From Chlorogloea sp. CCALA 695 (lineage in GTDB: Bacteria > Cyanobacteriota > Cyanobacteriia > Cyanobacteriales > Chroococcidiopsidaceae): 32,007 nucleotides of DNA. The stretch covers positions 1 through 32,007 of the forward strand of contig NZ_PVWN01000050.1 of the NCBI RefSeq assembly GCF_003003885.1, given 5' to 3'. The notes beneath the pieces were generated by a model. That model saw only the letters and a list, made by a program, of their open reading frames with translations. It did no database searches and had not been told where the DNA came from. The position numbers and the translations under genes are program-made. Shown here in pieces: positions 25,606 to 32,007 of this stretch. Within the stretch, counting starts at the first letter, position 1. Every line of letters begins with the position of its first letter.

Positions 25606-28600
25606 GTGTTGAAAACTGAAATACAGCAAGTCAAACATTTATTTGTAATTGAAGACAACGAAGGTAAACGAGCAGTTAGCTTAGAAGCTGCTATCTATTC
25701 AATTGGTCGTAGTGCGACTAATTCCATAGTGCTGCACTCTCACTTGGTGTCACGACAGCACGCTAGTTTGGTGAGAGTAACAGAGAACCCGCCCTTGTTT
25801 CGGCTCGTTGATGGCAATTTACAAGGTGTACGCAGTACAAACGGTTTAATAGTTAACGGTCAACTTTGCTTCGAGCGCGAACTTAGCCATCAAGATGAAA
25901 TTATCTTCGCAGATAATGTTAAAGCGTGGTACTACGCAACGGCAGATGACTTAAAAATAATTTTAGGGGATACAGAAAAAAAAGTTGCAAAAGTAGCAAG
26001 CGCAAGTACAATGATTGGTGTAGAAAGACAAATAGCAAATTATAATGATGCTGCACTGCTTAAATTAGCATCTTTTCGTGAGCCAATAGCTAGTCCAATT
26101 ATTGAAATCGATCTCGCTGGCAATATTACTTATATTAATCTCTCGGCGATCGCACAGTTTCCAGACCTACAAGAGACTAAGCTGCAACACCCACTGCTAA
26201 AAGAAATAGTGCCAATTGTCAAAAATGGTCAAGAAACATTTTTTGTCCGGGAAGTAGAAATTGGCAGCAAAATATTTTCCCAATCAGTACATTATATTGC
26301 CACTAGCGGTTTAATTAAAAGCTACATTGTTGATATTACTGAAGGTAAGCATACTGAACTTGCCCTGCGTGAAAGCGAAGCTAAAAATCGAGCTTTATTA
26401 ACCGCCATCCCCGATTTGATGCTGCGGCTCGATAAAAATGGCAATTGTTTAGATTATCTACCTGCAAAAACCATTTATAACTCCGTAAACGATCGTAACA
26501 ATGAGTGCGTAATTTTACCTCCAGAAGTAATAATTCAGAGGATGCAGTACGTCAGCAAAGCCTTACAAACAAACGAAACTCAAGTTTTTGAGTTTCAACT
26601 TTTAGTTAAGGATGTTGTGCGCCATTACGAAACAAGAATTGTAGGTAATGGCGAAAATGAAGTTTTAGCAATAGTACGAGATATTAGCGATCGCATTATT
26701 GCCAAAGCTGAAATAAAACGCAATAAACAGGAGTTAGAATTTCGCGTTGAAGAACGTACCAAAGAACTGCGAAACGCCAACAACCAATTGCGTAGAGAGA
26801 TCGGTTCTCGCGAAAAAGTTGAAGAAGAAGTACGTTTTCTCCAAACCATGACCCAAGCAATCGGGGAATCAACAAACTTTCACTCGGCATTGGGAGTAGC
26901 ACTGCGCTTAGTGTGTGACTTTACAGGGTGGGCTTTTGGGGAAGCATGGATACCCACTGGCGGCGCTCTTGAATGCAGTCCAGCTTGGTACAGAAATACT
27001 CAAAATCTCGATAAATTTAGACTGGAAAGTGAAAAAATAAATTTTTTGCCAGGGGTAGGATTACCGGGGCGAGTTTGGTCATCCAAGCAACCAGAGTGGA
27101 TGCAAAACGTGTCCACGGCAAAAGACACAGCTTTTTTACGCAAATCTGGCGCTTTAGAATCTGGTTTCAAGTCTGGGGTAGGTATTCCCATTATCGCCAG
27201 CGATCGCGTTTTGGCAGTTTTAGTCTTTTTTATGTTTACCGCCGATGACGAGAACAAGCACTTAGTCAAGCTGGTTTCTACAGTAGCAAGTCAATTAGGG
27301 GCGTTAATTCAACGCAAGCAAGTAGAAGCCGCCTTATTTGATAGTGAGGAGCGTTTTCGGCTATTAGTAGAGGGGGGAAAAGATTATGCTATTTTCATGC
27401 TCGATCAAGAGGGAAATGTTATTAGTTGGAACACGGGAGCCGAACGAATCAAGGGCTACAAATCCGCAGAAATTTTAGGCAAGTCTTACTCTTGTTTTTA
27501 TACGGAAGAAGATAGAGCAATCGGCAAGCCAGAATACTTTTTGCACTTAGCTCAAGTAAACGGTCAAATCGAAGATCAAGGCTGGCGGGTATGTAAAGAT
27601 GGTTCGCGGATTTGGACGGATGCCCTGATTACCGCTCTAAAAGACCAAAACGGACAACTGCGCGGTTTTTCTAAAGTGGTACGCAATATTACAGAAACTA
27701 GGCACAGTCAACAAGCTTTGCAAGAAAGCGAACAGCGTTTGCAAGCAATATTAGACAACTCTATAGCTTTGATTTACGTTAAAGACCTTCAGGGTAGATA
27801 CATTTCAATCAATTCTTGGTTTGGAATTATTTTTAACGTTCACAGAGAAGAAATTACAGGTAAAACTGACTATGATATTTTTCCTCAAGAAATGGCTGAT
27901 ACCTATCGGGCAAATGATTTAAAAGTAATAGAAACTAAAAGCTATTTAGATAGGGAAGAAATTTACCCTCATCAGGGTGAACTGCATACCTATCTTTCGA
28001 TCAAGTTTCCCCTGTTTGATGCGGTAGGGCATATTTATGCAGTCTGCGGTATTTCTACCAATATTAGCGATCGCAAACGGGCAGAAAATGCCCTAAATTT
28101 AAGTTTATCTACAAATAGAGCTTTGCTTGACGCTATTCCTGATGCAATGTTTCGGATTAGTTTTGAGGGGATTTTTGTCAATTTCAAAGCGGTAAAAAAT
28201 AATCCTTTACCTCTACTTACTCAAGAATTTTTGGGCAAAAGTTTGTACGAGGTATTTCCTGAAGAAGTGGCTAATCCGATGATGGATTGCATCCAGTTGG
28301 CTTTAATTACCAAAAATATGCAGGTTTTTGAATACCAGTTGCTATTAGATCACAATTCCTTAGACTACGAAGCGCGAATTGCTGTTAGTGCAGAAAATGA
28401 AGTCATGGCTATCATTCGTGACATTACCGAGCGCAAGCAAGTAGAAACAGAGATTCGCAACGCTTTAGAAAAGGAAAAAGAACTGGGCGAACTCAAATCT
28501 CGGTTTGTAACTATGGCATCTCATGAGTTTCGTACTCCCTTGGCGACAATTTTTTCTTCTAGTGAGTTGCTGGAACATTACAGTCATAAATGGACTGAGG

Positions 28601-29169
28601 AGAAGAAACTTAAGCACCAGTACCGGATTCAATCTAGCGTAAAACATATGACTAATCTGCTGGATGACGTGCTACTAATTGGTAAAGCTGAAGCTGGAAA
28701 ATTAGAATTTCAACCAAAACTGCTAGATATTAGCCAGTTTTGTCGCGACTTGGTAGAAGAAGTGCAAGTTACAACCCAATCTCATACTATTAACTTTTGC
28801 CCTCAAGACCAGTTAGACAACTTTAACGGGCTGATAGATGAAAAATTACTCCGACACATTATCACTAATTTGCTGACAAATGCGGTAAAGTATTCGCCCC
28901 ATGGCAAAGAAGTAAATTTTAATTTAAAATGTGATCGCAATCAGGCAACTTTTGCGATTCAAGACGGGGGGATTGGTATTTCTATAGAAGACCAACAACT
29001 GTTGTTTGAGTCTTTTCATCGCGGTAAGAATGTTAGTAATATTCCTGGTACAGGATTAGGTCTTGCGATCGTTAAAAAGTCTGTGGATTTACACCAAGGC
29101 ACAATTACTGTAGAGAGCCAATTAGAAGTTGGCACAACATTTACCGTTACACTACCATTAAACCAGTAA
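25606..29169 (+). CDS. FHA-GAF-multi-PAS sensor histidine kinase
   Basis: A 1187-aa soluble histidine kinase without membrane helices. It opens with an FHA phosphothreonine-binding domain (about 10-110: GRS 34-36, SRQH 49-52, STNG 77-80). Next come PAS-like units at about 150-245 and 258-365, a coiled coil (365-410), a GAF domain (412-570), and three PAS units (580-700, 705-825, 835-945). The DHp domain has phosphoacceptor H973 in SHEFRTPL, and the HATPase has N1092 in TNAVKYS, DGGIGIS (1120-1126) and GTGLGL (1148-1153). The second and last PAS units resemble each other. The start is a GTG without a clear ribosome binding site; the FHA begins almost at once, so the start must be close. The cognate regulator gene follows 10 bp later. 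Confidence 0.9.
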   Translation: MLKTEIQQVKHLFVIEDNEGKRAVSLEAAIYSIGRSATNSIVLHSHLVSRQHASLVRVTENPPLFRLVDGNLQGVRSTNGLIVNGQLCFERELSHQDEIIFADNVKAWYYATADDLKIILGDTEKKVAKVASASTMIGVERQIANYNDAALLKLASFREPIASPIIEIDLAGNITYINLSAIAQFPDLQETKLQHPLLKEIVPIVKNGQETFFVREVEIGSKIFSQSVHYIATSGLIKSYIVDITEGKHTELALRESEAKNRALLTAIPDLMLRLDKNGNCLDYLPAKTIYNSVNDRNNECVILPPEVIIQRMQYVSKALQTNETQVFEFQLLVKDVVRHYETRIVGNGENEVLAIVRDISDRIIAKAEIKRNKQELEFRVEERTKELRNANNQLRREIGSREKVEEEVRFLQTMTQAIGESTNFHSALGVALRLVCDFTGWAFGEAWIPTGGALECSPAWYRNTQNLDKFRLESEKINFLPGVGLPGRVWSSKQPEWMQNVSTAKDTAFLRKSGALESGFKSGVGIPIIASDRVLAVLVFFMFTADDENKHLVKLVSTVASQLGALIQRKQVEAALFDSEERFRLLVEGGKDYAIFMLDQEGNVISWNTGAERIKGYKSAEILGKSYSCFYTEEDRAIGKPEYFLHLAQVNGQIEDQGWRVCKDGSRIWTDALITALKDQNGQLRGFSKVVRNITETRHSQQALQESEQRLQAILDNSIALIYVKDLQGRYISINSWFGIIFNVHREEITGKTDYDIFPQEMADTYRANDLKVIETKSYLDREEIYPHQGELHTYLSIKFPLFDAVGHIYAVCGISTNISDRKRAENALNLSLSTNRALLDAIPDAMFRISFEGIFVNFKAVKNNPLPLLTQEFLGKSLYEVFPEEVANPMMDCIQLALITKNMQVFEYQLLLDHNSLDYEARIAVSAENEVMAIIRDITERKQVETEIRNALEKEKELGELKSRFVTMASHEFRTPLATIFSSSELLEHYSHKWTEEKKLKHQYRIQSSVKHMTNLLDDVLLIGKAEAGKLEFQPKLLDISQFCRDLVEEVQVTTQSHTINFCPQDQLDNFNGLIDEKLLRHIITNLLTNAVKYSPHGKEVNFNLKCDRNQATFAIQDGGIGISIEDQQLLFESFHRGKNVSNIPGTGLGLAIVKKSVDLHQGTITVESQLEVGTTFTVTLPLNQ

Positions 29170-29179
29170 ATATAAAAAA

Positions 29180-29896
29180 ATGAGTAAAATTTTAGTAATT
29201 GAAGATGAGTCCGCAGTAAGAGCGAATATTTTAGAATTGCTTGAAGCGGAAGATTTTGAAGCGGTAGGGGCTGAAAACGGCTTTATCGGTGCAATGTGGG
29301 CGCAGGAAAATTTGCCAGACTTAATTATCTGCGATGTAATGATGCCAGAAGTTGATGGCTATGAAGTTTTGAGCGCTTTACGTCAAGTACCAGAAACCGC
29401 CGCAATTCCGTTTATTTTCCTAACAGCAATGGCAGACAAAACAGATATCCGCCAAGGGATGAATTTGGGAGCGGATGATTATTTGACTAAGCCTTTTACA
29501 AGAGCAGAATTGTTAGGAGCTATGGCTTCGAGGTTGAACAAACACGGAGTTGTGATGAAGCATTATCAAACTGAACGTGATCGCGCGGAAAGTTTACAAA
29601 AAAAAGTAATTGAACTTCAGCAATACGTTGAAAATCAAGAGGAGGTGCTTCAGCAACTACAGCAAGAACTGCGTAATAGTGTACCAAAAATTACGATGGC
29701 AATTGGGTTCCTCAAGAGTATACAACCAGGAGCTAGGCGCGATCGCTGCATTGAAATTTTGCAACAATCTTGCCAAGCGGAAATTGCTTTACTCAATCAA
29801 CCTAATTTGCAAAAATTCCTAACTCCTGAAGACCTGGCGCTGCTGCGTCAACTAAATTTGATTAGTGCCACCTCTGTTTCACAGAATAATAGCTAA
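29180..29896 (+). CDS. response regulator with histidine-less DHp-like C-terminus
   Basis: A 238-aa regulator. Residues 1-120 are a receiver domain with acidic pocket E8/D9, phosphoacceptor D52 (IICDVMMPEVDG), T82 and K104 (LTKPF). Residues 126-165 form a coiled coil. The segment QELRNSVPKITMAIGFL (162-178) followed by RRDRCIEILQQSCQAEIALLNQ looks like a kinase DHp helix pair, but the phosphoacceptor histidine position is Q162. No DNA-binding domain is present, so output is probably by dimerisation or protein contact. It starts 10 bp after the kinase gene and is surely its operon partner. The receiver call is certain; the pseudo-DHp reading is my inference. Confidence 0.88.
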   Translation: MSKILVIEDESAVRANILELLEAEDFEAVGAENGFIGAMWAQENLPDLIICDVMMPEVDGYEVLSALRQVPETAAIPFIFLTAMADKTDIRQGMNLGADDYLTKPFTRAELLGAMASRLNKHGVVMKHYQTERDRAESLQKKVIELQQYVENQEEVLQQLQQELRNSVPKITMAIGFLKSIQPGARRDRCIEILQQSCQAEIALLNQPNLQKFLTPEDLALLRQLNLISATSVSQNNS

Positions 29897-29946
29897 TTAT
29901 TTAATCAACTTTTAAAATTAACTATACTAAAGAACAGCATTATGCA

Positions 29947-29971
29947 GCCCCATAGCAATATAGTCTGGGGC
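29947..29971. terminator. stem-loop between convergent regulator and hisG genes
   Basis: GCCCCA (29947-29952) pairs with TGGGGC (29966-29971) across a 13-nt loop. A T-rich segment with a TTTTTT run follows on the plus strand at about 29979-29991. It probably terminates both converging transcripts. Confidence 0.55.
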
Positions 29972-29989
29972 GATCACGTTTTGTGTTTT

Positions 29990-30634
29990 TTAAACTTTAG
30001 CAAGTATCTGTTCTCTGATTTGATCTACCAACTGATGCAAATTACCTATATTGAGTCGATAGCTTAAAGGATGAGCAATTAGCCGCGCGGTGCTGGTAAA
30101 TAACGTTTCAATTTCGATTAAGCCATTTTCTTGTAAAGTCCGCCCCGTAGAAACTAAGTCAATGATCGCTTCCGACATTCCAGTAATTGGTCCTAACTCT
30201 ACAGAACCATAAAGCATTACAATCTCTATAGGCAAATCTAGACTATCGAAGTAGTCTTTAGCGCAGTGGACATACTTAGAGGCAACTCTACCATGTGGAG
30301 GCAATTCTAGAGCCGAGCGGTATAAGCTAGATTGTTTCACCGCCACCGATAACCGACAAAGCCCGAATTGTAAATCGATTAAATTAGCAACTTGTGGCTG
30401 TTTTTCTTGCAATACATCATAACCAACAATACCAAGTTGCGCTTGACCGTATTCTACATAGACTGGAACATCTTGCGCCCTGACGAGTAATGCTTTGGCG
30501 CTAAGAGTAGGATCGCAAATTTGCAATTGTCTATTATTTGAATCGAGAAAAGCACTAAAATCTAGTCCCACTGATTGTAATAAACGGATGCTATCTTTTA
30601 AGAGTGAGCCTTTAGGCAATGCGACAGTAAGCAT
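29990..30634 (-). CDS. hisG: ATP phosphoribosyltransferase catalytic subunit, short form
   Basis: First enzyme of histidine biosynthesis; it joins ATP and PRPP to give phosphoribosyl-ATP. The 214-aa length marks the short HisG form, which lacks the C-terminal regulatory domain and works with the HisZ subunit; hisZ is not in this window. Visible motifs are [15 protein letters not shown] at the N-terminus, [14 protein letters not shown], and the PRPP-binding [18 protein letters not shown]. The frame extends to 30703, but the ATG at 30634 gives the family N-terminus. It is divergent from the OmpR-type regulator, with starts 63 bp apart. Confidence 0.95.
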   Translation of the reverse strand: MLTVALPKGSLLKDSIRLLQSVGLDFSAFLDSNNRQLQICDPTLSAKALLVRAQDVPVYVEYGQAQLGIVGYDVLQEKQPQVANLIDLQFGLCRLSVAVKQSSLYRSALELPPHGRVASKYVHCAKDYFDSLDLPIEIVMLYGSVELGPITGMSEAIIDLVSTGRTLQENGLIEIETLFTSTARLIAHPLSYRLNIGNLHQLVDQIREQILAKV

Positions 30635-30697
30635 AATTAAGAAGTAATATATTGAAGCTTCGGGCATAATAATAGCCCAAATGCGATCGCCTAGGAA

Positions 30698-31387
30698 ATG
30701 CAAATACTGCTAGTTGATGATGAAGTTGAATTAACAGATCCTCTTAGTCGAGTGCTAAAGCGTGAAGGTTACAATGTTGATGTAGCCTATGATGGAGCAG
30801 CCGGAAGCGACCTTGCAGCTAAAAGTAGGTACGATTTGCTGATTTTAGATTGGATGCTACCGCACAAAACCGGATTAGAGATTTGCCAACAAGTACGCCG
30901 CGCGGGACAAGCTACCCCAGTATTGTTTCTTACAGCCAAAGATACGATAGATGATCGCGTGCAAGGATTGGACGCAGGCGCAGACGATTATTTAGTTAAG
31001 CCTTTTGAACTAAGGGAATTATTAGCACGAGTCCGGGCGTTATTGCGTCGTTCGGCCTCTGACAGCGCGATCGCCTATTCTCAACGGCTAAGGGTGGCAG
31101 ATTTGGAGTTAGACTGTGAAAACCAGCTAGGCTATCGCCCTGGGCGCAGCATTGAGCTATCGGAAAAAGAAACTCAATTACTAGCATATTTGATTGAAAA
31201 TAGCGGTCAATTGCTCACTCACGCTCAGATTTATCAACATTTATGGTCTGAGGAGGGTGAACAACCCAGTAGTAATGTGTTAGCTGCTTTAATTCGTTTA
31301 CTGCGCCGCAAAATTGAAGTGTCGGGGGAAATTCAATTAATTCATACGGTGTATGGTAAAGGCTATCGATTTGGCGAGAATAGTTAG
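30698..31387 (+). CDS. OmpR/PhoB-family response regulator, RppA-like
   Basis: A 229-aa transcription regulator. The receiver domain (1-120) has D8/D9, phosphoacceptor D51 ([13 protein letters not shown]) and K102 (LVKPF). A winged-helix DNA-binding domain occupies about 130-226, with [29 protein letters not shown] and TVYGKGYRF. It resembles the cyanobacterial RppA/NrsR type, but I do not give a symbol because no kinase is adjacent. It is divergent from hisG with only 63 bp between starts, so it might influence that shared spacer. It appears to be an orphan regulator. Confidence 0.92.
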   Translation: MQILLVDDEVELTDPLSRVLKREGYNVDVAYDGAAGSDLAAKSRYDLLILDWMLPHKTGLEICQQVRRAGQATPVLFLTAKDTIDDRVQGLDAGADDYLVKPFELRELLARVRALLRRSASDSAIAYSQRLRVADLELDCENQLGYRPGRSIELSEKETQLLAYLIENSGQLLTHAQIYQHLWSEEGEQPSSNVLAALIRLLRRKIEVSGEIQLIHTVYGKGYRFGENS

Positions 31388-31406
31388 ATTAATGTGCGAT
31401 CACTCT

Positions 31407-31643
31407 TTATTTAGGAGAAGTTACTGTTATATTTGCATTTAGCTGAGAGGGTGACTGTTGAATCAGTCTCATTAATAGGCGTAACCCTTCATTAACTGCG
31501 CCAGAATCTGGAAAAATTGCCGCTACATCAGGATCTAGCTGGATTAGAGTAGATTTTTTGCGTCCTTGACCGCGAGCTACAACCGGAAGTTTGGTAAAGT
31601 CGTATTCGGGGCGTAAATCATCATCTTCAAAGGTCTGACTCAT
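31407..31643 (-). CDS. brnA: BrnA-like antitoxin
   Basis: A 78-aa protein that pairs with BrnT directly upstream. The C-terminal half (RKKSTLIQLDPDVAAIFPDSGAVNEGLRLLMRLI) fits the ribbon-helix-helix-like DNA-binding region of BrnA antitoxins, and the N-terminal part (EDDDLRPEYDFTKLPVVARGQ) is the toxin-facing segment. It overlaps brnT by 17 bp, as expected for the coupled toxin-first order of this system. BrnA neutralises BrnT and represses the operon in characterised cases; that regulation is family knowledge, not seen here. Confidence 0.85.
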   Translation of the reverse strand: MSQTFEDDDLRPEYDFTKLPVVARGQGRKKSTLIQLDPDVAAIFPDSGAVNEGLRLLMRLIQQSPSQLNANITVTSPK

Positions 31644-31902
31644 AAGCTTTGCGTTCAGAGCGAGTAACTGGACGGGCGCTAATTAGGCGTGTAGTGCTGG
31701 CACGTTCAGTATAAGCAACAACCAACAATCGCCCTTTCGCTGATTCTCCCATAATTATAAAACGTTGTTCTCGAAGCGAGTGTTCTGGATCTTTAAAGGT
31801 TAAAAACAGTGGATCGTCAAAAACAGAAGTGGCTTCATCAAAAGAAACATTATGTTTGATCAGGTTACTTTCAGCTTTTTCATCATCCCAATCAAACAAC
31901 AT
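31627..31902 (-). CDS. brnT: BrnT-family ribonuclease toxin
   Basis: A 91-aa BrnT toxin, a RelE-like ribonuclease that inhibits translation when unneutralised. The family signature is plain: MLFDWDDEKAESNLIKH, NVSFDEATSVFDDPLFLTF, DPEHSLREQRFIIMGES, GRLLVVAYTE and LISARPVTRSERKAYE. The frame stays open to 31989, but the ATG at 31902 gives the usual N-terminus and length. The ribosome binding site is weak. An IS-end-like sequence begins about 28 bp upstream, so the native promoter may be altered. The product family is secure; activity depends on intact expression. Confidence 0.9.
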   Translation of the reverse strand: MLFDWDDEKAESNLIKHNVSFDEATSVFDDPLFLTFKDPEHSLREQRFIIMGESAKGRLLVVAYTERASTTRLISARPVTRSERKAYESDL

Positions 31903-31930
31903 AGCTCTGATTCGCAACGATTTATTTTCC

Positions 31931-32007
31931 GGCGTTGCTGAATCGAGGGATGAATGACTAAGCACGATCAGGAATAGGGACATCTCCAAACTTGAGGTAA
32001 TGAATCA
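31931..32007. mobile_element. possible end of an insertion sequence (runs off the window)
   Basis: GGCGTTGCTGAATCGAGGG starting at 31931 resembles terminal repeats I recall from cyanobacterial insertion sequences. A minus-strand frame entering from the window edge ends in a stop (…LKFGDVPIPDRA) shortly inside, as a transposase C-terminus would. The second end and any target duplication are outside the window, so this is tentative. Confidence 0.3.

Noticed and set aside
30635-30703. 23-residue N-terminal extension of hisG
   Set aside because: HisG proteins start at the [10 protein letters not shown] position; the extension overlaps the start of the divergent regulator gene.

Overview
The window comes from a cyanobacterial chromosome. 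The partial 16S rRNA carries a cyanobacterial signature (the CYA359-type segment near 583-602). The octamer GCGATCGC (HIP1) recurs through genes and spacers, for example at 3412-3419 and 4081-4088. Many of the protein families are typical of oxygenic phototrophs: DUF1350, DUF3326, plant-type ferredoxin, short-form HisG and a multi-PAS kinase. Base composition is moderately AT-rich. I do not assign a genus.

Layout. At 1-1140 lies the 5' two-thirds of a 16S rRNA gene (minus strand) with its leader, a boxA-like element and a TTGACA/TAGATT promoter. Divergent from it is a plus-strand block of glyQ, a NYN/LOTUS-type protein, comEC and tRNA-Ser(CGA). A 620-base gene-poor stretch with two notable inverted-repeat structures leads to an unrecognised protein and a DUF1350 hydrolase. 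A minus-strand block follows: a small unknown protein, an MsbA-like ABC exporter, a DedA protein and ahcY. MscS lies divergent from ahcY. Next comes a two-gene unit with a LexA-box-like palindrome on its promoter and a strong terminator, then a small unknown protein, an alpha/beta hydrolase and a Tat-exported LD-carboxypeptidase.

The accessory patch is 17379-18727. It holds a DUF433 antitoxin-like gene without a visible toxin, a complete 942-bp IS5-family element with 15-bp inverted repeats and a 3-bp target duplication, and the N-terminal stub of a DUF262 (GmrSD-type) gene cut by that element. A second toxin-antitoxin locus (brnT-brnA) sits at the right edge beside what may be the end of another insertion sequence.

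From 19011 the chromosome is again housekeeping: acnB, divergent from a ferredoxin / 61-aa protein / DUF3326 operon; a CNNM/CorC-type membrane protein; a TPR protein; a very large FHA-GAF-PAS histidine kinase co-directional with a response regulator whose C-terminus looks like a histidine-less DHp domain; hisG; and an OmpR-type regulator.

I found no CRISPR array or integrated prophage. The points most worth a second look are the LexA-like bicistron, the FHA kinase / pseudo-DHp regulator pair, the IS-interrupted DUF262 gene, the structured leader at 5850-5916, and the ComEC whose metallo-beta-lactamase-like domain lacks its metal ligands.
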